A stretch of 64,000 bases of DNA from JAYODW01 sp038116745 (GTDB lineage: Bacteria > Pseudomonadota > Gammaproteobacteria > Ga0077536). The notes under the pieces are model-generated. The model was given only the letters and a program-made list of their open reading frames with translations. It had not been told where the DNA came from and did not search any database. This document shows positions 32,962 to 41,236 of the stretch, piece by piece (position 1 is the first letter of the stretch; the number at the start of each line of letters is the position of its first letter). The DNA is taken from the NCBI GenBank assembly GCA_038116745.1, contig JAYODW010000025.1, positions 11,418 through 75,417 of the forward strand. Direction: 5' to 3'. Made by a program: the position numbers and the translations under genes.

Positions 32962-34473
32962 TCACGGATGACTTTCCAGATGGGCCTCGGTGCATACCCG
33001 GTTGCGGCCCAGATGTTTGGCGACGTACATCGCCTGATCGGCGCGCTCGAAAACCTGCTCAAGGGTGTCGCCTCGGCGGAAGCTCGCGACGCCGCACGAT
33101 ATGGTCACGGAGACCGGGGTGTCCTTGTGATGAAACGGGCACCGTTCGATCTGCTGCCGCAGTTTTTCCGCCAGGTCCTCGGCGTCCTTCTCGCTCGCGT
33201 CTGGCAGCAGCAGTACAAACTCCTCGCCGCCGTAGCGGGCGAGTGAGTCGGACCGGCGCAGCGTCCGATTCAGCTCCTGGGCGATCGTTGCCAGTACCCG
33301 GTCGCCCGCGTTGTGGCCGAAGCGATCGTTGATGTCCTTGAAGAAGTCCACGTCAATGACCACGAGACTGAGCTGGCCGCCTTGACGGCTCCAGCGTTCG
33401 ACTTCGCTCGCGGACTTCTGCATGTAACCGTAGCGATTAGCGATACCCGTCAACGGGTCGACGGTCGCCAGGGTGTGCTGTGTTTCCAGCGAACCGCGCA
33501 GATCTTCAGTCTGCGTTTCTAATTCCTGTAGTCGGCGCCGCATCTGCTCCATCGCCTGGTCCCTGGCCGCAGAGCGGGAACTCTGAGCGCGGACAAACGC
33601 GTTGAGGCAGTTGTCCAGCCGCTCAAGATGATTGGCGATCAACGTCTGAATGGCATCGAGATTTACTGCAGCCGACGCATCCGTACGCAGGCTGGTCAGA
33701 TCCCCCCCCATGGTGTTGTTGAGGTCCCGGATGTCATCGTCGGAATCGCGCTGGAGGCCCAGCAGATGTTCGGCGAGCTGATCAAATTCCTGCAGGCGGC
33801 GGACGGTATCCGCGAGGAAACCACTCAGCTGCAGGGTCTCCGTCTGCGCCGCGGCATGCAGATCGACGTAAGAAGCGGTAATCGCTTCGCTGGCAGCGGC
33901 GAGCGCAGTTGGATCCTCGGCGCCGATGACCTGCTCGCGAAGCGCAGCCAGAGCGGACGCGTTGTCCCTGGTTTTGGGCAGGGCGGTGACCATTTCATGC
34001 AGCATGCTCTGCACAGCCGTAACCGGGATCGTTTGTCCGGGTACTGACACGAGATTGGCGGACAGCGAGTTCGCCAGGCGGCGCAGATGCTCTGAACGCT
34101 CAAATTCATTACCCGCCAGAGAAAGGCCTTCGCAGGCCCGCGTTATCTCCGCGCGTAAATCCTTCGGGCCCTGCAGGCGCTGCAGAAATTCCAGGAGCAG
34201 GCTGTAGATACCTGACTGCGCATGCGTTTCGGCCGCTCCGGCCAGTGATAGATCAAGGGCGTTGATCGTCTCGACTATGTCGTCGATCAGAGGCTGGCGA
34301 TCGGTTTGAGGGTCGTTGCTGCGGGCCACATCTGTCAGCAGCTGCAGCTTCTCATCGAGCGCAGAGTGGCGCCCGCGGTATTCAAGCGCCAGGCGCAGAA
34401 TCGCGCGCTGCAAGCGCTGGATCTGCTCGTTAGTGGACGTCGTCGGCAGACCCCGTCGATAGCCGGTAGTCAT
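32962..34473 (-). CDS. Diguanylate cyclase (GGDEF domain) with long helical N-terminus
   Basis: 503 residues. The N-terminal two thirds are helical without membrane segments, including a likely coiled coil before the catalytic domain (AMEQMRRRLQELETQTEDLR). The GGDEF domain starts around DPLTGIANRYG and has the active-site motif RYGGEEF. An RRSD site five residues upstream is a good I-site for c-di-GMP product inhibition. It should make c-di-GMP in the cytoplasm; the sensed signal is unknown. Promoter-like TTGAGA/TATAAC elements lie upstream. It converges on the antiporter gene. Confidence 0.92.
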   Translation of the reverse strand: MTTGYRRGLPTTSTNEQIQRLQRAILRLALEYRGRHSALDEKLQLLTDVARSNDPQTDRQPLIDDIVETINALDLSLAGAAETHAQSGIYSLLLEFLQRLQGPKDLRAEITRACEGLSLAGNEFERSEHLRRLANSLSANLVSVPGQTIPVTAVQSMLHEMVTALPKTRDNASALAALREQVIGAEDPTALAAASEAITASYVDLHAAAQTETLQLSGFLADTVRRLQEFDQLAEHLLGLQRDSDDDIRDLNNTMGGDLTSLRTDASAAVNLDAIQTLIANHLERLDNCLNAFVRAQSSRSAARDQAMEQMRRRLQELETQTEDLRGSLETQHTLATVDPLTGIANRYGYMQKSASEVERWSRQGGQLSLVVIDVDFFKDINDRFGHNAGDRVLATIAQELNRTLRRSDSLARYGGEEFVLLLPDASEKDAEDLAEKLRQQIERCPFHHKDTPVSVTISCGVASFRRGDTLEQVFERADQAMYVAKHLGRNRVCTEAHLESHP

Positions 34474-34540
34474 GAGTTCAGTGGCGCTTCGATCGATATT
34501 TACTCAGGGGAGAACTCCATTATCCCCGCTCCGTCGGGAA

Positions 34541-34567
34541 GTTATAACGCAGACGGGCGCCTCTCAA
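34541..34567 (-). promoter_or_regulatory. Candidate promoter of the diguanylate cyclase gene
   Basis: Minus strand TTGAGA (34562-34567) with TATAAC (34541-34546) at 15-base spacing; shifting the -10 two bases to TAACTT gives 17-base spacing. Lies 68 bases upstream of the ATG. Confidence 0.4.
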
Positions 34568-34651
34568 TCAGCTCAGGTAAGAGTGGCCGTCTGTTCGTCT
34601 GGGGCCGGCCGGCAAGCTGTCAGCGGATATCCGGCGCGACCAATCTCCGCA

Positions 34652-35296
34652 TCAATCGCGCGCGTCTGCAGCACTCTTGGCAGCGAGGAAATCAGTGACG
34701 TTGAGCAGTTCTTCGTAGCTGCCGGTTTGCTGGGTGCTGCTGCGATAACGTCCGTCTACCACAATCGCCGGCACGCCGTTAATGCCATAGCGACGCGTAA
34801 GGGCCATCGCCTGGCGTGTCTTGGCGTCCACATCGAACGAGTTGTAGGCTTTGCGGAACGCGTCCTCGCTGACACCGAATCCGGCGTAAAACTCCGCTAG
34901 CTGGTCTTCGGTGAACAGCTTCCGGTGGTCTTCGTGGATAGCGTCGAACAGGGCCCGGTGTGAGCGCTCCAGAATCCCAAGCTGTTCCGCCGCGTAGAAC
35001 GCCCGCGCGTGTACTTCCCAGTTCTTGGCGAAAATCGCTGGAACGCGTTTAAACGCGATCTTCTCAGGCTTTTCCTCAAGCCACTTTTCGATTTGCGGCT
35101 CAAACTGGTAGCAATGCGGGCAGCCGTACCAGAACAGCTCGACTACCTCGATGCTGCCAGCGGGTACCGTGCTTTCGACAGCGGGTTTGACTTCCTGGTA
35201 GTGCTGTCCCGAGTGGTATTTTTCCTGGGCTTCTGTGCTTGCCGTACCGCACAGCATCACTATAGCGATAAGAAGCAGTGGATGACGCATCAACAT
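34652..35296 (-). CDS. dsbA: DsbA-type thiol:disulfide interchange protein
   Basis: 214 residues. A signal peptide (LLLIAIVMLCGTASTEA) precedes a thioredoxin-like domain with the redox motif C59-P-H-C62 in ELFWYGCPHCYQFEP and a cis-proline loop GINGVPAIVVDG. CPHC is the strongly oxidising DsbA pair. It introduces disulfides into periplasmic proteins and is re-oxidised by DsbB, which is not in the window. Cytochrome c4 lies upstream in the same orientation about 100 bases away, a pairing seen in pseudomonads. Confidence 0.93.
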   Translation of the reverse strand: MLMRHPLLLIAIVMLCGTASTEAQEKYHSGQHYQEVKPAVESTVPAGSIEVVELFWYGCPHCYQFEPQIEKWLEEKPEKIAFKRVPAIFAKNWEVHARAFYAAEQLGILERSHRALFDAIHEDHRKLFTEDQLAEFYAGFGVSEDAFRKAYNSFDVDAKTRQAMALTRRYGINGVPAIVVDGRYRSSTQQTGSYEELLNVTDFLAAKSAADARD

Positions 35297-35394
35297 GACC
35301 TCTCGGGGGCTTCTTCTGGTTGTCCGGCGCTTTGCGGAGGCATCCTGGGCGTTCTTGTAAGCTCGGCCTTATCAGTATGGAACGTGTTATCCGC

Positions 35395-35994
35395 TCAGTG
35401 CAGCGCGGATAAGTATGCAGAAAGCGCTGCGATGTCCTCAGCAGACAGCCGCCCCGCGATAGATCTCATCATGCTGTTGGGGTCCGTGGCCCTGCTGCCG
35501 TCGGCATAGGCTTTCAGCTGCGCGGTGGTGTACTCAGCGTGCTGTCCGCGCAGGGAGGGGTAGCGTGCCGCAGCATTGCCTGCGCCATCGGGTCCGTGAC
35601 AGGCCATGCAGGCCGGAATCCCGCGCTCAGCATCGCCGCCGCGATAAAGACGCTGCGCGGCGCTGTAGTCTTGATCGCCGATCGATGCGACCGTCACCGC
35701 TTGTTCTGAGTAGTACTGTGCAAGCTCCTCGATCTCCTGGTCACTCAGCCCGGTTGCCATCGGCGCCATGCTAGGATTCTGGCGCGCGCCGGAGCGGAAG
35801 GCATGCAGCTGGGCAGCAAGGTACGGGGCTTTCTGACCGGCCAGTTTGGGCCAGATCGGGGTCGCGCTGTTTCCGTCTGCGCCATGACACGCCGCGCAGG
35901 TCGCCGCTTTTGCAGGAGCCTCGGCATATCCATTGGTCATCGTCACCGCCAGGAATAAGGCAGTCAGCAGAAGGAACGCATTCCTTGATCGCAT
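35395..35994 (-). CDS. Cytochrome c4 (dihaem)
   Basis: 199 residues from the ATG giving MRSRNAFLLLTALFLAVTMT, a clean signal peptide ending at GYA-EAPAKA; the frame extends far upstream but that part overlaps engB on the other strand. Two haem motifs are present, CAACHGADG and CMACHGPDG, each with a later methionine region (PSMAPMATGL and NSMMRSIAG). This duplicated layout defines cytochrome c4, a periplasmic carrier to terminal oxidases. It is divergent from engB, the conserved order in gammaproteobacteria, and has a TATAAT element 34 bases upstream. Confidence 0.94.
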   Translation of the reverse strand: MRSRNAFLLLTALFLAVTMTNGYAEAPAKAATCAACHGADGNSATPIWPKLAGQKAPYLAAQLHAFRSGARQNPSMAPMATGLSDQEIEELAQYYSEQAVTVASIGDQDYSAAQRLYRGGDAERGIPACMACHGPDGAGNAAARYPSLRGQHAEYTTAQLKAYADGSRATDPNSMMRSIAGRLSAEDIAALSAYLSALH

Positions 35995-36027
35995 TGTTCT
36001 GTTCTCAGATTGCTGTAAACGGCGCGG

Positions 36028-36033
36028 ATTATA
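36028..36033 (-). promoter_or_regulatory. Consensus -10 element for cytochrome c4
   Basis: Perfect TATAAT on the minus strand, 33 bases before the cytochrome c4 ATG. The -35 at 17-base spacing (CAGATT) is weak. On the plus strand the same AT-rich core could serve engB (TTGCTG at 16 bases from TATACA), so the site may be bidirectional. Confidence 0.45.
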
Positions 36034-36115
36034 TACAGGTGCAGCAGGGCAATCTGCATGCCGCGGCAGTCCGCGCCTGCCTCGCTGAGTCCGCGATTCA
36101 GCTGGTTTCGGCGCG

Positions 36116-36790
36116 ATGAACGGAGAGTTGGATGCGGCGGCGGTAGCGGCAAGGCGTTGTATGCAGCGCGCCGCTTTCAGGGTGAGCGTGCCGGAGGCGC
36201 GCCTGCTGCCGGCCGACAGCGGGCGCGAGGTTGTCTTTGCGGGACGTTCGAACAGCGGAAAGTCCAGCGCTATCAACGTGCTGTGCAACCAGCGCCAGCT
36301 CGCGCGGACAAGCCGCACCCCGGGACGCACACAACATCTGGTGGTGTTTGATATTGACGCTGACCGTCGCCTGATAGACCTCCCCGGATTCGGCTACGCG
36401 AAAGTGCCGAAAGGCATGCGCGCACTGTGGGAAAAAACGCTGCCCCGCTATCTCGAAACCCGACAGGCGCTGATCGGGGTCGTCCTGTTGATGGATGTGC
36501 GCCACGTGCTGCGCCCGGTGGAGCAGCAGCTGTTGGGTTGGTGCAGCGAGTCTGGAGTGGGTGCGCACATCCTGCTGAACAAGAGCGACAAACTGAGCCG
36601 GGGTGCTGCGCAGAGCGCCCGGCTGGAGGTTGAGCGATACATCAAGCAGAACAGCCTCAGGGACGCCAGCGTGCAGCTGTTTTCTGCATTGCGCTTTCAG
36701 GGTCTGGAACAGGCCTGGTCGGTCATCGGCGAATGGCTGTCGCTGGTAGATAAAGCGGACCCCGGTTGTGGTGCCGGGGGGAGCGGCTGA
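36116..36790 (+). CDS. engB: EngB/YsxC/YihA ribosome biogenesis GTPase
   Basis: 224 residues. GTPase motifs in order: G1 GRSNSGKSS, G2 region TSRTPGRTQ, G3 DLPGFG, G4 NKSDK and G5 SALRFQG. It assists late assembly of the 50S subunit in the cytoplasm and is usually essential. Upstream and divergent is cytochrome c4, the usual neighbour. The C-terminus is slightly extended (DKADPGCGAGGSG). Two strong hairpins follow the gene. Confidence 0.94.
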   Translation: MNGELDAAAVAARRCMQRAAFRVSVPEARLLPADSGREVVFAGRSNSGKSSAINVLCNQRQLARTSRTPGRTQHLVVFDIDADRRLIDLPGFGYAKVPKGMRALWEKTLPRYLETRQALIGVVLLMDVRHVLRPVEQQLLGWCSESGVGAHILLNKSDKLSRGAAQSARLEVERYIKQNSLRDASVQLFSALRFQGLEQAWSVIGEWLSLVDKADPGCGAGGSG

Positions 36791-36808
36791 ACCGGGGTCC
36801 GACAAAGC

Positions 36809-36851
36809 ACCCGCCGGGGCGGGTTGCCTGCCCAGGGAGGGTGGGGCAGGC
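36809..36851. terminator. Tandem hairpins between convergent engB and M48 protease genes
   Basis: Two GC-rich inverted repeats: ACCCGC/GCGGGT (36809-36814 with 36819-36824) and GCCTGCCC/GGGCAGGC (36826-36833 with 36844-36851). They sit in the 140-base gap between two convergent genes, the right place for a bidirectional terminator. No long T-tract follows on either strand, so intrinsic termination would be weak. Confidence 0.35.
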
Positions 36852-36929
36852 GCGTTCCTGCAGAACGTGACCTTGAGACTGGACGCGGTGGGAGAAGTTC
36901 CCGTCAGTCGTAGCCGGATTCCTGTTGCC

Positions 36930-38351
36930 TCAGTTGACCAGCTTGATCGGCTCGCCGGGGCTGACGGCGGCGGATTGCGCGGCGTTCAGCACACGTAGCT
37001 GCTTTTCCGGCAGCTTTCTGATGGGTGATTCTGCCGCCAGCGCGGCCCAGGTTGTTTCCTCTTCCAGTCTCCGCACGCGAAGATGCAGCGGCCGGAGTCG
37101 GTCGCGCTCTGCCGGTGTCAGTGGGCGCAGGGAGCGGATGCTTTTCTGAAATACGGGGTCGAACGTGCCTAACAGAGCGGGGTCATTGACGATGCCGCGA
37201 AGAATGATGGCCTGGCCATCCCGCACCAGACAGGCGACCCGCGTCGGCAAGGCTCGATTGCCGATGGTCGTCTGTACTAGTCCAAGGACGCCGCTGTAGG
37301 CGTCCACCGACAGGGCCTCCTCCTGGGCGAGCGGGCCGATCGAGGCCTGTGAAAGCACCTGGGCGGGCGACAGGCCCTGCGCCGCGCGCGTCTCCATTGC
37401 CAGGACGGCACGCTGGCGGGGGTCCGATGCGAGCAGCCGCTGGTCCTGGGTTTGTGCTTGCCAACCGGCAGGAAGGTCAAAGGCGAAGCCCAGCGCGGCA
37501 TGCAGGAAGCGCCCGCTTTCCAGCACGCCGCGTGTGGTATCCGGGCCGAAGGTGAGGCCGTCGATGCGCGCCAGGTACTCATCCCGCCTGCGCGCCCCGC
37601 CCGTCGATTGCTGCCGTGCGTGGGCCAGGCCTTCCTGAAGTCGCGTGTCGTTGTCAGGGTGGGTTGCAAAGAGCCCGTGATAGCTTCGCGCCTCACGCCC
37701 TTCGAGCTGAGCCAGCTCCTGCTCCAGAAGCTCGTGCTCTTTCAGGACCCGGATAACATCGAGCATCGCGCTGGCGTCGTAGCCGGCCCGCGCGAGGTAC
37801 TCAGCACCCAGCCCGTCCGCCTCCAGCTCATGGTCGCGACCATAGCCGCGCAGGACAGCCGTGCTCAGGAGATCCAGCGAGGGGCCGAGGCCGGCCTGGC
37901 CGAGCTCGGGCACCAGAACGGCCAGAACGCCCGCGCCTAGACTGGTAGCCTGAGCCGAGGACACCTGTCGTACCCCGTGGCGCGCGGTGACGTGACCGAT
38001 TTCGTGTCCGAGCACTGCTGCCAGCTCAGCCTCGGAGTTGAGATAGCCGAGCAGCCCGCGGGTTATGTAGACATAGCCGCCAGGCAGCGCGAAGGCGTTG
38101 ATTTCGTTGCTGTCGAGCACGGTGAAGTGGAATGTCAGGTCGGGCAGATGACTGACAGCCGCGAGACGCTGCCCTACCTCGCTGACAAACGCCTGCAGCT
38201 GTGCGTCGTCGTGGACGCGGTAGTTCTGCAGGGTCTGCTGGTGTGCCTCCAGGCCCAGACGCAGCTCCTGATCTTTCGAGACCAGGACAAGGTCCTGCTT
38301 GCCGGTAACCGGATTGGTGGCGCAGGCGCCCAGTGCCAGAAGGCCCGCCAC
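36930..38351 (-). CDS. M48 family metalloprotease (BepA-like lipoprotein)
   Basis: 473 residues from a GTG. The hydrophobic start ends in the lipobox LGAC, so a lipoprotein is likely. The zinc motif is HEIGHVTARHG, and the downstream glutamate ligand lies in HELEADGLGAEYLARAGYD. A C-terminal domain with RLQEGLAHARQQ and QTTIGNRALPTRVA follows. This resembles BepA/YfgC-type periplasmic proteases that degrade or assist misfolded outer-membrane proteins. The signal peptide lacks basic residues from this start; a hydrophobic stretch continues upstream in frame without any ATG, GTG or TTG, so the true start is unclear. It follows rpmE in the same orientation. Confidence 0.85.
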   Translation of the reverse strand: MAGLLALGACATNPVTGKQDLVLVSKDQELRLGLEAHQQTLQNYRVHDDAQLQAFVSEVGQRLAAVSHLPDLTFHFTVLDSNEINAFALPGGYVYITRGLLGYLNSEAELAAVLGHEIGHVTARHGVRQVSSAQATSLGAGVLAVLVPELGQAGLGPSLDLLSTAVLRGYGRDHELEADGLGAEYLARAGYDASAMLDVIRVLKEHELLEQELAQLEGREARSYHGLFATHPDNDTRLQEGLAHARQQSTGGARRRDEYLARIDGLTFGPDTTRGVLESGRFLHAALGFAFDLPAGWQAQTQDQRLLASDPRQRAVLAMETRAAQGLSPAQVLSQASIGPLAQEEALSVDAYSGVLGLVQTTIGNRALPTRVACLVRDGQAIILRGIVNDPALLGTFDPVFQKSIRSLRPLTPAERDRLRPLHLRVRRLEEETTWAALAAESPIRKLPEKQLRVLNAAQSAAVSPGEPIKLVN

Positions 38352-38498
38352 CAGCAGGAGGCGGATGATGCCGGCGCAAACAGGCCGGAGGAGTGTCTCA
38401 GTAAGCCGGGGACCTGTCAGTACCCGGCTGTGGCGGAAGAAGGAACAGAGGAGGTTGATAGGCCCAGCTTGTGAGTAGCGGGACGCTGATCCGGCGTC

Positions 38499-38705
38499 TC
38501 AGGACATGCCGTAGCGGCGGCGGAACTTGTCGACGCGCCCTGCGGTGTCCACGATCTTCTGTTGCCCCGTATAAAACGGGTGGCAGGCGGAGCACACATC
38601 AAGGCGGAGGGTTTCTTCCGCGTAGGTGGAACGCGTCTGGAACGTATTGCCGCAGCTGCATGTAGCCTCAATCGTGTGGTAATCGGGATGTATCTCGGAT
38701 TTCAT
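38499..38705 (-). CDS. rpmE: 50S ribosomal protein L31
   Basis: 68 residues. The sequence MKSEIHPDYHTIEATCSCGN and later VCSACHPFYTG are characteristic. Four cysteines (C16, C18, C37, C40) form the zinc site, so this is the zinc-containing (C+) form, which is swapped for a zinc-free paralogue when zinc is scarce. No such paralogue is in the window. A near-consensus promoter sits directly upstream. Confidence 0.97.
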   Translation of the reverse strand: MKSEIHPDYHTIEATCSCGNTFQTRSTYAEETLRLDVCSACHPFYTGQQKIVDTAGRVDKFRRRYGMS

Positions 38706-38743
38706 GACCGCAAACCATTTCTTCGGGGAGGCGAGGGGGCGCG

Positions 38744-38772
38744 ATTCTAGGCACCGCGCTGGCCATTTGCAA
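38744..38772 (-). promoter_or_regulatory. Sigma-70 promoter of rpmE
   Basis: Minus strand TTGCAA (38767-38772), 17-base spacer, TAGAAT (38744-38749), followed by a GC-rich discriminator, 39 bases before the rpmE ATG. Both boxes match consensus in at least four of six positions. The discriminator suggests growth-rate or stringent control. Confidence 0.6.
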
Positions 38773-38779
38773 GCTGCTT

Positions 38780-39532
38780 TCAGACCCGGAATCCGCCATG
38801 CCTGCGGCGGTTGAGCAGGTCGACAACGTACGCCCCGAGCGCGAAAGCGAGTAAGAGTAGGGTCAGCGCAGCCATGCCTATGGTTGCGCCGTATTCGCGC
38901 AGAATCAGCGGAATCATGGCGCTGGTAGCGTGCTGCGAGGTGCGTGCTGAAAGTTCCGCTACGTGCGCGGCTGCCTCGTTGAGCTGTTCTTTCAAATCTT
39001 CGCGGTCGCGCTCCAGTTCCAGTATGCGGGCATCAGGCGGTGCGTTCTGCTGTTCCGCTTCGGCGCGCAGGATAGATACTTCTCCCTGCAGGTTTTCAGC
39101 TCTGAGGCGTTCATCAGAGAGCTTGCCTTTAAGTTCGGTGTTCTCCCGCGTGAGCGTTTCGACCTCCGCGGTGTCAGCGCCCGCGCCGGCGCCACTGCCA
39201 GTGCGACCGGCCTCAAGTTTTTTCTTAAGCGCTGCGTTTTCTTTCTCGACTTCGGCCAGGCGCAAAGCCGCCGGTGGCTCTGCGCTCAGGTAGGCAACGT
39301 CTACCCAGCCTTTGGTTTTCTCCGTGTCCTCGACGAGGGCAACTTCGCCATCGCGCTGCAGGATTTCCAGCCTGGATCCTGTGGGCAGGACCTTGAGGAT
39401 GGCGCTGTCCAGATTTTTCTGCTCGTGAATGCCCACCAGCAGCTTGTCGATGACAAAGACGGACTCGGCCTGCACCCGTCCCGGGGACAGCAGGATGAAA
39501 AGCAGCAGGAACGCACCGGGGAAAACGCGCAT
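38780..39532 (-). CDS. SH3b / coiled-coil / membrane protein (TIGR04211 type)
   Basis: 250 residues from the ATG giving a good signal peptide (MRVFPGAFLLLFILLSP...VQA); an upstream start nine codons earlier only adds polar residues. After the signal comes an SH3b-like domain (about 25-85, IDKLLVGIHEQKNL, GSRLEILQRDG, KGWVDVAYL), then a long coiled coil (about 90-190, LAEVEKENAALKKKLE), and a single C-terminal transmembrane helix before a basic tail (DLLNRRRHGGF). This is the layout of the conserved TIGR04211 proteins (E. coli YgiM-like). The domain should lie in the periplasm; SH3b domains often touch peptidoglycan. Function unknown. Confidence 0.8.
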   Translation of the reverse strand: MRVFPGAFLLLFILLSPGRVQAESVFVIDKLLVGIHEQKNLDSAILKVLPTGSRLEILQRDGEVALVEDTEKTKGWVDVAYLSAEPPAALRLAEVEKENAALKKKLEAGRTGSGAGAGADTAEVETLTRENTELKGKLSDERLRAENLQGEVSILRAEAEQQNAPPDARILELERDREDLKEQLNEAAAHVAELSARTSQHATSAMIPLILREYGATIGMAALTLLLLAFALGAYVVDLLNRRRHGGFRV

Positions 39533-39616
39533 AGCCTGATTATCCTGCCGCGCGCGCAAGCCCGTCCAGCGAGGTTGAGGAATCGGGGAAACCGGGGTCT
39601 CCCCGGCGCATCGGGT

Positions 39617-40603
39617 TCAGTGTCCTGCGGTCAGGCGCAGGGTCATCGACCAGATGACCAGGCAGAACACCACGGCGCCAGCCAGAAAAAGCAGCACCGT
39701 CCGCTTCCTGCTGTACGCGATAGCCTGGTCTTCCGTGCCGCTGGCAATCACAAAAGGGAGGCGGGACCCGCGTGGTCGGGAGAGCAGGTCCACTGCCGGC
39801 GGTGAGCCGTGAGCGTCTTGCTCCCGTTCTACCTCGCGTGCAGCACGTGCCCGCGCAGCCTCCCACTCCGCGGGGTCAATGTCCCCGTCTTTGTTGGCGT
39901 CGAACTCGCGCAGCATGAAGCGCCGGTCGCGTTTCCAGGCGCGCAGCCGGTCACCCACAGCGCCCTGGAAATCGACGCGAACGGCGGCACCGCCGTGGGT
40001 GTTGAACTCGCCCAGCGCATAAACCGTGGCATTGCACTCGATGCGCTGTTCGCTGTAGCGATAGCTTTGTCCATGGTGCGCGTACCTGAACTTTGCGCCC
40101 ACCGCACCCAGCAGTCGGGCCCACCAGCGGCTCGCATCCGGATCAAGGCAGCCGGGATGCCGACTCGTTCCGTACCAGCGGTCGCGATGGGTTGGCGTGA
40201 CCGCGGCGCCGTCCGGATCGACTGCGCATTTCCCGGTTGCATCTTCGATGTAGAAGAGGTGCTCGCTCGTGCCCTGTTCAACCAGGGCCCAGTCGTCACG
40301 CGAGTCGACGAGCTCTTCGAGTTTGTATCGATACCAGACGCAGGCCCGTGCTGACAGAGGGGCGTAGATAGGATCGCCGTCCATCCACACGGCTTTACCC
40401 TGGAGCTCGAGGTAGCCCTGGTGCGCGGATCGGATCAGCGAGGTCGGGGTATCTTCGATGAGACGCCAGCGGCGCAGAAAGCGAAAGGCCAGCACCGCGC
40501 AGATTGCGGCCAGCGCGGCTGCCCCCGCCATACTCAGCCAGAAAGCCGGCGGCGAAGCGTTTACTACCAGAGATCCGAGTTCGTTTGCTGATAGCCGCGG
40601 CAT
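39617..40603 (-). CDS. GIDE-domain membrane protein with an EF-hand
   Basis: 328 residues. Two membrane helices (about 20-41 and 303-322) enclose a soluble domain. That domain has features of the GIDE (E3 ubiquitin ligase-like, MULAN/MAPL) family: TPTSLIRSAHQGYLELQGKA, VWYRYKLEELV and FYIEDATGKCAVDPDGA. Residues 235-246 form a complete EF-hand loop (D-x-N-x-D-G-D-I-D-x-x-E), a good calcium site. No RING finger follows, so ubiquitin ligase activity is not expected. Bacterial GIDE proteins are regularly found next to LemA, as here (21 bases apart). Role unknown; a calcium-responsive membrane function is inference. Confidence 0.7.
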   Translation of the reverse strand: MPRLSANELGSLVVNASPPAFWLSMAGAAALAAICAVLAFRFLRRWRLIEDTPTSLIRSAHQGYLELQGKAVWMDGDPIYAPLSARACVWYRYKLEELVDSRDDWALVEQGTSEHLFYIEDATGKCAVDPDGAAVTPTHRDRWYGTSRHPGCLDPDASRWWARLLGAVGAKFRYAHHGQSYRYSEQRIECNATVYALGEFNTHGGAAVRVDFQGAVGDRLRAWKRDRRFMLREFDANKDGDIDPAEWEAARARAAREVEREQDAHGSPPAVDLLSRPRGSRLPFVIASGTEDQAIAYSRKRTVLLFLAGAVVFCLVIWSMTLRLTAGH

Positions 40604-40624
40604 CGGAACTCAAGGCGGCTTCGT

Positions 40625-41197
40625 TCAGTCGAAAAGCGCTTTGAGGTTCAGATCCCGGGTTTCCTCGGCGGCGAATTTAAGCAGCCTGCCGTGCTTGAAG
40701 CGGAACCAGCGCGCAATCAGAACATCAGGAAACTGCTCAATTCGGACGTTGTTGCGGTTAACGCTCTCGTTGTAGAACTCGCGGCGATCGGCAATCGTGT
40801 TTTCGAGGGCGGAGATGCGGTCGCGAAGATGATTGAAGCTGCGGTCGGCCTTCAGGTCCGGATAGGCTTCGGCGACGGCGAAGAGCGATCCCAGCCCCTT
40901 CTGCAGCGCCGTTTCCGCGTTTGATAGACGATCCAGGTTGCCGCCGGAGCGCGCGGCCTGCGCCTGCTGGCGCGCCAGGATGACCCGCTCGAGCACTTCG
41001 GCTTCGTGCCGCATGTACTCCTTGCACAGCGTTACGAGCTTCGGGACTTCGTCGTAGCGTTGCTTGAGCAGCACGTCGATATTTGCCCAGGCCTGGGCCA
41101 TGTTGTGCTTGAGCTGCACCAGGCCGTTATAGATCAGCGCGACGTAGCTGAGCAGGACGGCCGCGCCAACAAGGGTAACGATGGAGCCGATGCTCAT
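40625..41197 (-). CDS. lemA: LemA family protein
   Basis: 190 residues, normal length. One N-terminal membrane helix (about 5-25) is followed by YNGLVQLKHNMAQAWANIDVLLKQRYDEV-type helices (NMAQAWANIDVLLKQRYDE) and a helical bundle with RDRISALENTIADRREFYNE and the terminal FKHGRLLKF. The LemA fold is a four-helix bundle at the cytoplasmic membrane; role unknown, often linked with M48/HtpX proteases and GIDE or TPM-domain proteins. Its neighbours here are a GIDE protein and, three genes on, an M48 protease. Confidence 0.92.
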   Translation of the reverse strand: MSIGSIVTLVGAAVLLSYVALIYNGLVQLKHNMAQAWANIDVLLKQRYDEVPKLVTLCKEYMRHEAEVLERVILARQQAQAARSGGNLDRLSNAETALQKGLGSLFAVAEAYPDLKADRSFNHLRDRISALENTIADRREFYNESVNRNNVRIEQFPDVLIARWFRFKHGRLLKFAAEETRDLNLKALFD

Positions 41198-41236
41198 GGT
41201 TCTGCTCCTGGTGGAATGATGCTGCCTGTCCGACGG

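Noticed and set aside
36768..36998. Small plus-strand frame after engB
   Set aside because: It overlaps both engB and the M48 gene and runs through the hairpin region; no domain seen.
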